Positions 1 to 11,630 of a DNA stretch of 64,000 nt are shown here, in pieces. The stretch is from positions 1,054,001 to 1,118,000 of the forward strand of contig JAHDVF020000883.1 of NCBI GenBank assembly GCA_022606425.2. Reading direction: 5' to 3'. The DNA comes from Lepidostoma basale (Eukaryota > Arthropoda > Insecta > Trichoptera > Lepidostomatidae). Below the pieces are notes generated by a model. The model was not told the origin of the DNA. It ran no database searches and worked only from the letters and a program-made list of their open reading frames with translations. Position 1 is the first letter of the stretch; each line of letters opens with the position of its first letter. Position numbers and translations under genes: made by a program.

Positions 1-384
1 GTTTACGAACGAACAAAGTTTAAATTCAACACTTCAAATAAAAGAAAAACGTTCCATTCTAAATTCATTTGTTTCGACACACCATTATTTTAGTCAAAGT
101 CTTTTTTATATGTGAAAATATCACATTTCAATCAGCTTTTTTTATATTTAGAGATATTAATACATGCATATTTACGCTTTTTGCAGGATAGAAATTTGTT
201 TATATGGCAGAATGACAAAATTCTCCATTTTTGTGACAATTAATACCAAAGGGGTATCTGTTTGTAGGTACCAAATTTTAATATCAAAATATAAAAGAAA
301 ACGTAGATAACTCTAAAATTATTGGGTCGTTGTTTTCATATATTATAACGTATCAGGAATTTTTAAAATAACAATAAACAAATT
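1..384. other. AT-rich DNA, no feature recognised
   Basis: No coding region, RNA gene or repeat that recurs elsewhere in the window was recognised here. Confidence 0.5.
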
Positions 385-590
385 AGCTTATCATCACGCC
401 GCTTCCCCGAAACCAGAAATGATAGACAGCCAGTCTGTTCTTTCGTGATATACTTGTCTGTCCTTCTCCACGTTCAAACTTCGTCTCCCTCGGTCTTCCT
501 CTATTTAATGCTTCATTCACATCGTTTATGTATACTCTTTATATTCTGTTCGCACTGCATTTACTTCTTATTAAAGTACATAACATTATG
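385..590 (-). mobile_element. Degraded 3' fragment of RTE-A LINE
   Basis: On the minus strand this matches the last ~200 bp of the LINEs at 18095 and 48216, including the GRPRKTW-type region and the conserved GC-rich 3' end that reads ATCACGCCG on the plus strand. Several indels destroy the frame. Confidence 0.75.
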
Positions 591-1115
591 TGGAAATGCG
601 ATCTCTTAGACGAATGTTTTTAAATTTTTATATATAGAGTGCTGAATACAGATGAAATAATTGAATGCAGTGCGAATAAAGCCGTTATGAACAAAATAAT
701 AAATGGATCATTAATACATCTATGAAATTGACGATGTATGATCATTATAGTATGATAGAGCTGAAAGGGTTGGATGTAGGTGCCAAAATGAGCGGAGTGT
801 CAGTAAGCTGTCTCTTTTATGCGGATGACGCTATCCTACTTGCAGATAACGAGCATGAACTACAAGTCCTGGTAAATAGTAGGTATGCATGCGAAATGAT
901 CTGATGATGAATGTGAATAAGTCCAAGGTAATGATTTAAAAAAAATAAGAAATTATAACAGTCTGCAACATTAGCGTGAATGGTAAAATTTTGGAGCAAG
1001 TAGAGTTCGTGTATTTGGGTAGTATGTTTACAAAAGATGGGCGAGTGGAGAGAGGCATTGAAAGAAGGGTTCGGGCAGAGAACAAAGTGAATGGTGCATT
1101 TAAACTTGTCGAGTT
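586..1115 (+). mobile_element. Rearranged RTE-A LINE fragments
   Basis: Positions 586-720 match the late C-terminal region of the LINE, while 745-1110 match the earlier part with the reverse-transcriptase motif F/YADD (at ~820) and the segment after it. The two blocks are in the wrong order, so this is a scrambled, dead copy. Confidence 0.75.
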
Positions 1116-1117
1116 TT

Positions 1118-1320
1118 TTTAAGTAAATACCTTTTTGATATAAAAAAACAAGTTTTTTACTAAAGTTTAATTTTTTGTAACACCTGATGTTGCCAACATC
1201 GGTTGGCGAAACAGCTGTCGCGACACTCTCAGTGAAAAAAATAAAATGTGATATTATAACAGTGTTATAAATTTTAACAGTAATAATTTTGAAGTACCAT
1301 AGTGTCTCGGCCAAAACAAT
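1118..1320 (+). repeat. Single arm of a foldback repeat
   Basis: The block from about 1170 (GTAACACCTGATG onward) to 1318 is a diverged copy of the right half of the large palindrome at 12414-12630 and its right flank. It sits between two RTE-A fragments. Its class is unknown. Confidence 0.6.
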
Positions 1321-1369
1321 GTACCTACTATTTAATTAAATATTACATATCAGCTACGTGAAGAGTCGG

Positions 1370-1500
1370 AGTAATCGACGTTCGTGCGTTACACAATAAA
1401 TGAATGTTGAGGATTTGAGAGAAGTATGTCAGGCAAGAACAGTATGGCCGTCCATAATATCTACCTACCCCTTCGGAAAAGAGCGTGATGGTTAGTTAGT
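1370..1500 (+). mobile_element. RTE-A LINE 3' end
   Basis: Encodes the end of the LINE protein (MNVE...REVCQ...SI) followed by the decayed GC-rich end and one GTTAGTTAG tail, all on the plus strand. Confidence 0.7.
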
Positions 1501-1654
1501 TTAAAAAAACAATGTTTTGACTTGGGTGAACGCGTTCATTCGTTGATAATTCCTTGAGAACCCCTGTCTTTTAAGTTTCCGCATGATCGGATTAAAATTT
1601 GCATTTTGTCAGCTTGTATTTTGTAAATAAGGTAAGCAAACAAACAAAAAAAAA

Positions 1655-2345
1655 AACATCACGCCGTTTCCCCGCAGGGGTAGGCAGAGAGAATGGACCG
1701 CCACACTACTCTATCCTGGCAAACCTCTCTAGTTTCCTCCACATTCATACAACGAGTCATACACGCACGTCGATTCCTACGACTTCTAACATGACCAACC
1801 TTTAAAATTTGATTAATTTGGTCATGCCATGTTTTCCTCGGTCTGCCTCGACTCCGTATTCCATTTACATCATTAACGTATACTTTCTCAACCATTCTTT
1901 CTCCATCCATGCGTTCCATATGTCCGAACCATCGCAACGATCCTTTCATAATTTTGTTCATAATACCTTCTTCCGCTCTACATTCCTTTCTTATATCAGC
2001 ATTTGAGATTCTGTCGTATATCGTTCTACCACACATACGTCTAAGGGACCTCATCTCTACTGCATTTATTCTGCTTCTTCTGCCAGTTCCATGCTTCGCT
2101 TCCATACATTAGGGATGGGACCAGAACTCCACTGTGAACGGCCGTTTTCGCTTTCATTGATAGATTCTTGTTCCCAATAACTATTCTTAAAGCTCCATTC
2201 ACTTTGTTACCTGCACCAACCCTTGTTTCGACGTCACTATCCGTTCGGCCATCTGCTGTGAACATGATACCTAAATACACAAATTCCCTCACCTGTTCCA
2301 AGTTCTCTTCGTTCACACTTATATTACAAACTTTCATTTGCTCTT
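1655..2345 (-). mobile_element. RTE-B LINE 3' fragment
   Basis: Minus-strand reading frames 2337-2041 and 2105-1659 encode the C-terminal third of an RTE-type reverse transcriptase ([41 protein letters not shown], ending AYPCGETA). A frameshift separates the two frames. The element ends at the GC-rich 3' end next to an A-rich tract at ~1646. It is 5'-truncated. Confidence 0.85.
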
Positions 2346-2409
2346 CCCTTTTAAAAACATCACCTTTGACTGTAAATAAGGTATCTTATTAAAATATTGA
2401 AGCTTTAGG

Positions 2410-2735
2410 GACCGTTATGTATGGAAGTGAAGCTTGGAGCTTTCAAAAGAAGGATGGAAGTAGGATAAATGCAGTACAATCGAGATCACCCAGAAAAATG
2501 TGCGGAAATACAATGTATGATAGAATACCGAACGACGAAATAAGGAAGAAATATAAAGAAGATGATTGCATCATAAGTAAAATTAAACAAAAGGTTCCAT
2601 GAGTTGGTTTAGGCTTATGAATCGAATTGACGAGAGTAGAATGGTTAAAATTTTGTATACAAGAAGTGTGAGTGGTAATAGCAAGAGAAGACCAAAGAAA
2701 GCATGGTATGGCCAAATTAATCAAATACTAAAATA
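2410..2735 (+). mobile_element. RTE-C LINE fragment
   Basis: The plus strand encodes MYGSEAWSFQKKDGSR and [17 protein letters not shown], the C-terminal region of a subfamily that also appears at 8405, 23718 and 26770. Truncated at both ends. Confidence 0.8.
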
Positions 2736-2742
2736 ATATCAG

Positions 2743-3175
2743 ATGCAACGTTCATATTTATTTAGATTTCTTAATGTTAACACGGAAAGAGTGACCATGG
2801 AAAAGACAACAGACAGCAGCTACAAATTAACTAAAAATTCAGACATACACAGACACTGGACCAGGAATTGTGACAGATATCACTTACCGATTGCACGAAC
2901 TAAGACAGGACAATCAAGGATATTGAACAATGGACTGAAACTTTACAATGAACTACCTAAAGACACAAGGAATCTCACTACAACTCAATATAAAATATAT
3001 CTGAAACAATACATAATTAATAGTAAGATCTAAAAATGTAACCATATAATCCAATTGGGTTTTTAAAAAAATAAATTAAAAAAAAAAAAAAAACACGTCT
3101 TAATGCGCCCTTGAGGTGATTACATCACAAAAAACGGCGCTTTAAAAGTTAGCAAATTATTATTATTATTATTCA
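2743..3175 (+). mobile_element. CR1/Jockey-type LINE 3' end
   Basis: A 96-codon frame (2743-3033) ends in the pattern typical of Jockey/CR1 C termini: H-T-R-N, LP.AR, G.KLYNELP. The following 3' UTR contains GCGCCCTTGAGGTGA and ends in (ATT)n at ~3160. The same UTR layout recurs at 33300 (minus) and 37920 (plus). 5'-truncated. Confidence 0.75.
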
Positions 3176-3189
3176 AAAAAATATATTTT

Positions 3190-3865
3190 AATACATAAAT
3201 TCCTCTCCGGTCCCATTTCTTATGTATGGAAGCGAAGCATAGAACTGGCAGAAGAAGGATGAGAACAGAATAAATGTGGTAGAAATGAGGTCCCTAAGAC
3301 GTATGTATGTAGAACGATGTACAACAGAATTTCAATGCTGATATAAGAAAGGAATGTAGAGCGGAAGAAGGCATTCGGACATATGGAGCGCATGGATGGA
3401 GAAAGAATGGTAAAGATACGTTTCTGATTAATTAAATATACGATACGTTAACGATGTTAATGGAGTACGGAGTCGAGGCAGACCGAGGAAAAATGGCATC
3501 AAAATTTTCCAATGTTTAAGTTTAAAAAAAAAAATACTAACACCAAAGATTTAAATCAATGATATTAGAATTTATTTGACAATCTTCAATGTGAGCACAA
3601 AATAGCTCATTATTATGAAGAAGGAATCTGGTCGTGTCCAGGCTCGAACCCAAGTCCCCTTGATCAGAAGCCAAGCGTTCTATCCCCTAGACCACCACCC
3701 GATTAGGTTGGTCATGTTAAATAGATTACGGAAGAATCGATGTGCGTGTTTGACTCGTTGTATGAATGTGGAGGAAGCTAGAGAGGTATGTCAGGATACA
3801 ATAGTGTGGCGGTCCATTCTCTCTGCCTACCCTTGCGGTGAAACGGCGTGATGGTTTTTTGTTGT
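3190..3865 (+). mobile_element. RTE-B LINE copy split by a SINE
   Basis: Positions 3210-3515 and 3716-3865 are two consecutive parts of one RTE-B 3' region. The second encodes [17 protein letters not shown]...AYPCGETA and ends in a short GTT-rich tail. A minus-strand SINE1 copy lies between them. Confidence 0.75.
3530..3715 (-). mobile_element. SINE1, tRNA-headed SINE
   Basis: Read on the minus strand it starts with GGTGGTCTAGGGGATAG (A-box-like), then GGTTCGAGCC (B box), then a family-specific body with ATTCCTTCTTCATAATAATG, and ends in an A/T-rich tail. Homologous copies lie at 7130, 17496, 17815 and 22037. The tRNA-like part is not followed by a tRNA fold, so this is a SINE and not a tRNA gene. 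Confidence 0.8.
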
Positions 3866-3869
3866 TATT

Positions 3870-4434
3870 GAATTCCTTCACCGATATGATATAACGTTTG
3901 AGGCACCTAGAACACTCGAAGGTATTCATATGCGATATTTATACGAGTATTGAATGATTTACATTAAATTCAATAAATTTACAACAATTACGCATTTAAT
4001 TGAATATTATAATTGTATGATTAAACACAACACATAAACGGAGATAAGAAATAATTTAGTATCTGAAATGTGATAATAAGAACTACACTTAATTATTTCT
4101 TAAGTAGAACATATTATAATAAGCAAAACCCGAATGTCGCCAAAGATAGAGTATGAGAATATTTTGAATACGAGAGATCGAGAGAGGAATACTTTGATTC
4201 TTTGCGAAAATAATTCGAAATGCACACAATGCGCATGCCTGAGAACATTTCTGAATTATTTTGAAATTTGTTCAGATTATTGTTGTATGGCATTAAAAAA
4301 AAACAAACAAACCATGAAACTTATTGAAGAACTAGTTGTGACCCGTAAATATTCACGAAAGTCTACCCTTTTCTGCCCTTTTAAACTTGGTTCACTGCAC
4401 AATCGTAATCAGTAATAAATCTTAACTTTGAATG
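3870..4434. other. Unassigned AT-rich stretch
   Basis: An open frame of 93 codons at 4134-4415 has no recognisable domain and no splice or promoter context. I see nothing else here. Confidence 0.4.
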
Positions 4435-4730
4435 TTAATCTTTTTTCATACACGTTATAAATTTCACGACTCCCTTTGTCAGCATGCCTCTCCTCTTGTT
4501 CTGATCGGCAGAGTTCTCTTCGGCAGAGTTGATGGTCTCCCCTTGAGGCATATATTCAATTAAAATTATGCCTTGATAGTCCGAAAACAACGGATGCCAT
4601 GATTTTCTTGGCTGAAATTGTGGTTTTGAACTTTTCTGATCATCATGCACAGACGTACGACCGTTTTTAAACTCGCGACACCACTTGTACACACTCGTAC
4701 GATTCATAGTTTTATCACCATATGCAGTTT
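4435..4730 (-). pseudogene. Mariner transposase fragment
   Basis: The minus strand encodes the second half of a mariner N-terminal helix-turn-helix domain (SVYKWCREFKNGRTSVHDD) directly followed by a catalytic-domain segment (HPLFSDYQGIILIEYMPQG, then QNKRRGMLTKGVV). The linker and first catalytic Asp region are missing, so the copy is internally deleted. No terminal repeats were identified. Confidence 0.75.
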
Positions 4731-4739
4731 ACCTTATTA

Positions 4740-4925
4740 CAAACCTCAACCTGAGGTTTTCCCTTCCAAACGAAATATTCTATCATATATCGTTTTCCCG
4801 CAGATTCTTAACGGTGATCTTATTTCTATGAGATTAATCCTACTTTCATACTTCTTTTGCCAGCCGTTCATAAGGGTTGGCACTAGAAATCCATTATGTA
4901 CTGCCATTTTTGTTTCTTGGTCCCA
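4740..4925 (-). mobile_element. RTE-family LINE fragment
   Basis: Minus-strand similarity to the MAVHNG...[12 protein letters not shown] and MRSLRRMCG region of the RTE-A/B/C proteins, with many substitutions. Confidence 0.6.
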
Positions 4926-5089
4926 ATATCACAAAACTGTATAAAACATGGTACATGATATTCAACTCCAGGCAATGTGACCACTGACATTACTATCAGT
5001 ATTATAGCAAAGCGGACAAATTACCAGCTCTTTAAAACTGGATTCTTCTTCTTCTCTGGTTTCAATCCTGGGATTGGTTTGCAGCAATT

Positions 5090-5200
5090 TCCTCCATTAT
5101 ACCGTGGATTACCTGGATTACCCGAAGCTATTATAGGACGCAGCGGTGCCCTTTGGCCCGTTTCGCTAATCAATCCCTATGCCTGTCCCCTTTCCATACA
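5090..5200. repeat. Repeat X fragment
   Basis: Shares the GAAGCTGTTATAGG-CGCAGTGG-type block and the following CCC-rich sequence with copies at 52985 and 53690. Class unknown. Confidence 0.5.
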
Positions 5201-5209
5201 TGACTTTGT

Positions 5210-5890
5210 TTATTCAAATCAAATTAAATCAAATCAGTTTATTAACTCGATAGACATTACAAACAGGAACATGTTTAAGGCATCTATTAAGTACAGGTAA
5301 AATATAATAAAAATACAACAAAGTACCAACAACGCATTAGAGATGGTTCGACATTAGGAAGACAAGATACTTTCTAAAGTCAATAGTATTTGCCCCCTGA
5401 ACGTACTTTCACTAACATGAAAGATGTCGATCTCCGAGGAGACCGCGTTCAGCAGACTAATTGCTCTTCCCACCGGTGTCACCAGAGGCAGATTGGTTCT
5501 GGCGGCCGGTAGGTAAAACAATCTGTGCTGTTGCTGTCGGAGATATCTATCGGGGACAAAAAGACCAACATCCTCCAGTACGGCCGAGTTCTCGAAGTAT
5601 CCTCTAATTAATCTGAAGAAATGGGTTATTAGATGTCCATCTCTTCGAAGCTGTAAAGAATTGGTTCCGAGCATTCCCAGAAGAAATGCCGTGGGATAGA
5701 GCCACGGATGGCTACCATACTCCCTCATGTAGAGATACCTCAGAATTTTTTTCTGAACCCTCTCCAGCATAACGGAATATCTCGCCTCGTGAGGACTCCA
5801 TATCACAGAACCACTTTCGAGCCTGCTCCGAACCAATGCGTTGTATAGGACTCTGAGCACATTCAGATACGAGTATATTAAAAAAGAATG
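5210..5890 (-). mobile_element. Jockey/CR1-type LINE M, 3' end
   Basis: A minus-strand frame of 181 codons (5899-5354) encodes the end of a non-LTR reverse-transcriptase [61 protein letters not shown]. The 3' tail is a (GATTT)n-type microsatellite seen as AAATCAAAT repeats at 5215-5238. A fragment with the same tail lies at 39480. 5'-truncated. Confidence 0.85.
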
Positions 5891-6070
5891 GACCGCCACA
5901 CTTCTTTCTTGACATACTTCTTTCGTTCCTCAGCAATTATACATCATGTCGTGCACGCACGTCGATTTCTCCGACTCCTTACGTGGTCGACATTCAATAT
6001 TTATTTTATCGTGCCACGTTTTCCTCTATCATCCTCTATTTCTGCAATAGTTCCGTATACATCGTTTACA
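5884..6070 (-). mobile_element. RTE-A 3' fragment
   Basis: Matches the final ~190 bp of RTE-A on the minus strand without the tail. A further degraded piece (same strand, farther 5' in the element) lies at 6330-6480, so this may be one copy interrupted at ~6075-6330. Confidence 0.65.
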
Positions 6071-6479
6071 TATCGCACGCTTAATAGAACACTGGCTTAA
6101 CTAAAAAAAGCAAGTTTTGCTCAATCTGACATGAGTTGATGTTTTAACAAAAACAGTCGAAAAACACGTACGAATGAAAAAGACTGATATAGTGTAATGG
6201 AGGACAATTTGCGGAATTTTGACTTAATTTTAACGCGAAACGATGGATAGCGTTAACAAAAGCCTCTGTCTAATGTTAACTCAATTATGACCTAAACCAT
6301 AATCGGTCAGTTTACTATTAAGCGTGCGATATGTAATACTTTCTTTACTATTCTTTCTTCCTTCATCCTTTCCATGTGTCTAAACCATCTTAATGATCCA
6401 TGTATTAATACACTTTTCATTCGCACTTCATTCGCTTCTTATATTTACAAGCCTTGCATTCTGTTCGCATATTAAAGTT

Positions 6480-6750
6480 TGGCATTCTATTTTTTAAATT
6501 TAGAGTATTTTTTGTTGTTCAAAATTCGAACTCCGTCTGAAAGGAAAATTTATAATCGACCTCTTAACATAGTAACAAAAAATATTATATATGTTTATTA
6601 AACATTAATGATAGTATGCTATCTTAATGGGATATTTTTTCTTAATTGACATAAACACTAATGATTTCACTGAAATCTCTTGATGGAAGTTCATTTTAAT
6701 TAATTATTAAATAAAACGATGTTTTTTAATAACAACTTCATATTTGCTCC
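6480..6750. other. AT-rich DNA, no feature recognised
   Basis: Low GC; no open frame or family member was recognised. Confidence 0.4.
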
Positions 6751-6753
6751 AAT

Positions 6754-7110
6754 AATTGTATCTCAATAGACACGAAGATCCCATTTGGAAACAGAATATG
6801 GTAGTCGAGGCGTTTACAGGACTTATGACCTGTCATTGGTTGGGTGAAGCGCACGCTTTATGTAATACAACATTCCCCATTCCGCCCCTTTTACGACCAC
6901 CGCGTCTGATAAATTTTTGGAAAATGTATATATGCTACTATGTTGAGAAACACTTCACATATTTTTGTTCAATCTACACTAGCACCATCTATTAAGATTG
7001 GATTAAGCATTAAGCAGAAGATCTTTATTTAACGCACTGTGAAAGGCTACCGCCATTAACATATATTGCTAGATAACGCCTGGAGATGTCTCTCCAATTC
7101 TTATGCTTTT
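6754..7110 (+). repeat. R4 interspersed repeat, copy 1
   Basis: Starts with the family head AATTGTATCTCAATAGA, contains TGACCTGTCATTGGTTGGGT and AGCGCACGCTTTA, then AATTTTTGGAA and a CACTAGC-type block near the end. Closest to the copy at 31709. No tRNA head, reading frame or terminal repeat was seen. Confidence 0.7.
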
Positions 7111-7129
7111 TTAAAACTTTTATTTAATT

Positions 7130-7285
7130 ACTAAATATGATCCAGGGGACTTGGGTTCAAGCCTGGACACGACCAGATTCCTTCTTCATAATAATGAGCT
7201 ATTTTCTGCTCACATTGAAGATTGTGATAATAAATTCTATTATCATTGATTAAATCCTTGGTATTAGTCTTTAAAAAAAACAACC
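7130..7285 (+). mobile_element. SINE1 copy lacking the A box
   Basis: Begins within the tRNA-like head (GATCCAGGGGACTTGGGTTC) and runs through the body ATTCCTTCTTCATAATAATG to an A-rich tail at ~7270. 5'-truncated. Confidence 0.8.
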
Positions 7286-7289
7286 TTTT

Positions 7290-8015
7290 TATTTGGGCGG
7301 CCATTTTTTTAAGTAAGCCTGAGCATCTGTCAATTAAGTTCACTTTGCAAATGTTTGTCATTCTCACAACAACATTTGTTTTATCGCTCCTTAAAATGTC
7401 GACTTTCGTGGTAAATAAGAAGCATTTGCGGGAAGTTCTGCTGTTCCGTTTTAATTGGAAGTAGAGTGCAGCTGAGGTGCATAAAATGCTTGTGGAAGTT
7501 TATGGCGATCATGTCCCATCGGATAAATCAAGCAGAGAATGGTATAGACGTTTCAAAGCTGGTGATTTTAGCGTTGACGGCAATGATCGCCCCGGAAGAC
7601 CGAAAAATGAACTCCTCAAATCGGATGAAACGGTCTCGGGGAAGTCTACTGACAACAACTAATGCGATTAAAGCAGACACTGCCTGAAAAACGACCGGTC
7701 CAGCAAGCTGATTCTTCAACACGACAACGCTCGACCTCACATCACAATCGCAGTCAAAAACTACATAAAGAATGTGGGTTGGGAGATTATACCGCACCCA
7801 CCTTATTGACCAGACGTGGCACCATCGGACTACCACTTGTTCAGATCCATGACGCAAGCCTTAGAAGAGCAGCGCATTTATTTATGGAGATGTAAAGAAT
7901 TCGGTCTAACGATGAACAATATTTTGATTGATGTGTTTTTTTTATTTAACCTTTCAAATAAATGTGATTTTTATACAAATAAACGGACCGACCTTTCCGA
8001 AACACCCAATATATA
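7290..8015 (+). pseudogene. Internally deleted mariner element
   Basis: Plus-strand frames encode a mariner helix-turn-helix region (LREVLLFRFNW, then after a stop HKMLVEVYGDHVPSDKSSRE, WYRRFKAGDFSVDG) and, past a deletion at ~7660, the end of the catalytic domain (shifted-frame HDNARPH-like block at ~7715, VAPSDYHLFRSM at ~7820, ALEEQRIYL). Stop codons and frameshifts make it inactive. The likely right end is ACGGACC...CCAATAT near 8010; I could not confirm the left terminal repeat. Confidence 0.8.
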
Positions 8016-8024
8016 AAGATAGTT

Positions 8025-8400
8025 TTGTTCCTGATAACTACCTGCGACAGCGCCGACATCAATTGTTCTTTACTCCGTCACGCAGAACCAACCTGCCTTT
8101 GGTGATGCCAGTAGGAAGAGCAATTCGGACGCTGAATCTAATCATCTCGGATTTGGACATTTTCAGTGTCAGTGAGGCAGTATTCAAAATAAAAATATTG
8201 CAAATTCTGGAAAGAGTACTGCCTCACTGACGTCGACATATTTGGATTCCTTCTGATATGTATGATTTTTTGGTCTCATGTTGTTTTGTTTTTTTATCTT
8301 TATAATACCGTTTTGTTGTCCAAATGAGTCGCCTGAATGTTTTATTGTTTGTTATGTCTCATTTGTAAATGTATAAATAAATAAATAAATAAATAAATAG
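8025..8400 (+). mobile_element. LINE M2, 3' end
   Basis: The plus strand encodes [20 protein letters not shown] and [14 protein letters not shown] and ends ERVLPH-stop, followed by a 3' UTR and an (AAAT)n tail at 8372-8400. It belongs to the same group as the LINE at 5210 but to a different subfamily, judging by sequence and tail. Confidence 0.85.
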
Positions 8401-8404
8401 TGAT

Positions 8405-8795
8405 AATAAAGAAGGATGAGAGTAGGATAAATACTGTAGATATGAGAAAAACGATGTATGATAGAATACCGAACGACGAAATAAGGAAGAAATTATTGCA
8501 TCATTAGCAAAATTAAATAAGGATCCCTGAGATGGTTTGGACATATGTAAAAATGGATGAGAGAATAATGGTTAAAATGTTGTATACACGCAGTGTGAGT
8601 GGAAAGAGAAGCCGAGCAATGCCTTGGAAAATACGGCATGATCAAATTAATCAATTGCATAAAGGCGGCCACTTTAAAAAATAGGAGAAATCTACGTGCG
8701 TGCATGTAACGATGTATGAATATAGAAGAATCTCGAGAGATATGTCAGTATAGAGTAGTGTGGCGGTCCTTCATCACTTCCTACCCTTGATCGCT
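8405..8795 (+). mobile_element. RTE-C LINE 3' fragment
   Basis: Plus-strand similarity from the DESRIN...[17 protein letters not shown] block through GHM, GKRSR and the ACM..CMN block to the decayed 3' end at ~8795. Many small indels. Confidence 0.75.
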
Positions 8796-9044
8796 CGATA
8801 TGATCGCCCTTCGAACAATTTGTAGCAAATATCACTTATGAAACCATACGCCCACCTTGAATGAATGGGTCAATGGAGTTAAATATTGTATAAATACATC
8901 GATTGATTATCATTGCCATTTGTAGAACGCCAACTATTTATATGCATATACCCGTACATGCATGCAAGTGTCACGTGCGTTTTTTTCGACTTTGAACATG
9001 CCATGTTTCCCATGAATTTCCTATACAACGCATTGGTTCGGAGC

Positions 9045-9132
9045 AGACTCGAAAGTGGTTCTGTGATATGAAGTCCTCACGAGGCGAGATATTCCGTTAT
9101 GCTGGAGAGGTTGCAGAAAAAAATTCTGAGGT
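9045..9132 (+). mobile_element. LINE M fragment
   Basis: Encodes LVRSRLESGSVI, a stop, then SPHEARYSVMLER. It is the same segment as at ~5770-5850 but on the opposite strand. Confidence 0.75.
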
Positions 9133-9134
9133 AT

Positions 9135-9715
9135 CTTTACATTTATTTATACATGATACACAAATGAGACATTACAAACGATAAAACATTTAGGCGACTC
9201 ATTTGGACATAAAAAGGTGTTACAAAGATAAGATAAAACAACATGAGACCAAAAAATCATACATATCAGAAGGAATCCAAATATGTCGACGTCAGTGAGG
9301 CAGTACTCTTTCCAGAATTTGCAATATTTTTTTATGAATACTGCCTCACTGACACTGGAAAAGCGATTAGATTCAGCGTCCGAATTGCTCTTCCTACTGG
9401 TATCACCAAAGGCAGGTTGGTTCTGCGTGACGGAGTAAAAAACAATTGATGTCGGCGCTGTCTCAGGTAGTTATCAGGAACAAAAAGACTTATTTGCTCC
9501 AGAACATAGGGGTTCTCAATAGAGCCCCGAATCAGTTTGAAAAAATGTGTTGACAGTAATCCTTCCCTCCTCAGTTTGAGGGAGTTATACCCCAGTATAC
9601 CCAAGAGAAATGCCGTTGGTTAGAGCCAAGGATATACCCCGTACTCTCTCATGTAGAGGGCTCTCAAGAATTTCTTATGAACCCTCTCCAACATGAGAGA
9701 ATACTGAATACATAA
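9135..9715 (-). mobile_element. LINE M2 copy
   Basis: Minus-strand counterpart of the element at 8025. The T-rich start at ~9140 is the reverse of the A-rich tail. The frame 9604-9332 encodes [33 protein letters not shown] and RTNLPLVIPVGRAI. Confidence 0.85.
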
Positions 9716-9800
9716 GGGAGTATGGTAGCTATCCGTGGCTCTATCCCACGGCATTTCTTTTGTGAATGCTTGGGACCAACTCTCAATAGCTTCGAAAAGA
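9716..9800 (+). mobile_element. LINE M scrap
   Basis: Encodes YGSYPWLYPTAF on the plus strand, matching the segment at ~5690-5720 (minus strand). Confidence 0.65.
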
Positions 9801-9869
9801 TGGGCATCTTATAACACATTTAGAGAGAAGAACAAAAGACAGAAAAACAAATAAAGAAACCATGAAACT

Positions 9870-10275
9870 TAGTTAAGGTGGACCACCAACTGTTAATTCT
9901 AAAACTTCAGAGAATGGGCTTTAGCAATCTTTTGGTGAAGCTCTTCTCTAGTTATTTGTCTTCTCGAGTGCAGTACGTATCTTATGGACTGTATCAGTCA
10001 TCAGTATTCCACACTTCATCTGGAGTACCACAGGGTTCCATTTTAGGGCCGCTTCTTTTCACAATCTTCATCAATGATATATCAAAAGTAATTGAGTCTT
10101 CAAAATTTCTCTTATTTGCTGATGACTTAAAAAAATTCCGTGAAATTCAGTCTTCTTCAGATTGCTTGAATCTCCAGCGCGATATACAAAGCATCATGCA
10201 ATGGAGTAAACATAATAAACTGTTCTTCAACATCTCCAAGTGTTTTGTAATGTCGTTTACACAAGTAACTTAAAC
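9870..10275 (+). pseudogene. Non-LTR reverse-transcriptase fragment (CR1/Jockey type)
   Basis: A 131-codon frame covers the middle of a reverse transcriptase: LILKLQRMGFSNLL, the SGVPQGSILGPLLF motif at ~10020, FINDI, and the catalytic FADD box at ~10118 (LLFADDLKKF), followed by W...N.LFFNISKC. Both ends of the protein are missing. Confidence 0.9.
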
Positions 10276-10364
10276 AATTTACTTCAGATATCTAATGGAT
10301 GAAGCCCAGTTAATTTATTATTCTCTCCTCTATTACTTATTATTGTGTATCTACAACAACAACA

Positions 10365-11175
10365 ACAACAAACCATCACGCCGTTTCCCCGCAGGGGTAG
10401 GCAGAGAGAATGGACCGCCACACTGCTCTTTCCTGGCACACCTCTCTAGCTTTCTCCACATTCATACATCGAGTCATACACGCACGTCGATTCTTCCGGC
10501 TTTTGACATGACCAACCTTTCAGTCTACCTCGACTCCTTACTCCATTTACATCGTTAACGTATACTTTTTTAACCATTCTGTCTTCACCCATGCGCTCCA
10601 TATGTCCGAACCAACGCAGCGAAAAATAATTTTGTTCATAATACCTTCTTTCGCTCTACATTCCTTCCTAATATCAGCATTTGAGATTCTGTCGTACATC
10701 GTTCTACCACACATACGTCTTAGGGACCTCATCTCTACCGCATTTATTCTGGTCTCATCTTTCTTCTGCCAGTTCCATGCTTCGCTTCCATACATAAGGG
10801 TTGGGACCAGAACTCCATTGTGAACGGCCATTTTCGCTTTCATTGATAAATTCTTGTTTCCAATAACTACTTTTAAAGCTCCATTCACTTTGTTACCCGC
10901 ACCAACCCTTCTTTCAACATCACTGTCCGTTCGGCCATCCGCTGTGAACATGCTACCTAAATACACAAATTCCTTCACCTGTTCCAAGTTCTCTTCATTT
11001 ACACTTATATTACAAACTGTCATTTGCTCTTCCCTTTCAAAAACTAACACCTTTGACTTTCCGACATTCATCATTAAATCGTTCGACTTGCATACCTCAT
11101 ACATTCTCGACACCAAGACTTGTAATTCGTCCGCACTATCCGCAACGAGAACGGCATCGTCCGCGTAAAGCATTG
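10365..11175 (-). mobile_element. RTE-B LINE, 3' third
   Basis: Starts on the plus strand with a CAACAACAACAACAA run, which is a (TTG)n tail on the coding strand, followed by the conserved GC-rich 3' end. The minus-strand frame covers the YADD catalytic box (MLYADDAVLVAD, ~11160), [32 protein letters not shown] and MCGRTMYDRIS. A frameshift near 10620 breaks the C terminus. It is 5'-truncated just upstream of YADD. Confidence 0.9.
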
Positions 11176-11630
11176 TGTATCTATAACTTGTATATTTAGT
11201 GTATTGGAAAAAAATTCTGTAATGCTTTAGATATGTTTGAAATAAATAAATGAAATGAAATAAATTTGGAATTAGATTTACTTCCGTGAATAATTCACTG
11301 GTTGCAACTATTAATAATAATAATAATAATAATATTGTATTAATCAATAATAATATTATGATGAATTTAATACATATATATATCATTTTGAAGAATGCAG
11401 GTTGTTGCGTTTCACCATACATTGTATCACAATTAACAACGCACAAGTAATGTCAGCGCGTAATTTGTATAGTAAATTAATAAATTATGATAATGTAAAG
11501 TGTGTTTAGTTTAATAAATGCAAAATATAATTAATTGTTACTTATATAGCGGAAGATATGTGATGAAAATCCCAGCATTACTTTGTATTAATTATTTAAA
11601 TTAGAAAGAAAACCAGATAGCGGAAATATC
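11176..11630. other. AT-rich DNA with an (AAT)n microsatellite
   Basis: An (ATA/AAT)n run lies at ~11311-11335. Nothing else was recognised. Confidence 0.5.

Noticed and set aside
4134..4415. 93-codon frame
   Set aside because: No domain, promoter or splice evidence.
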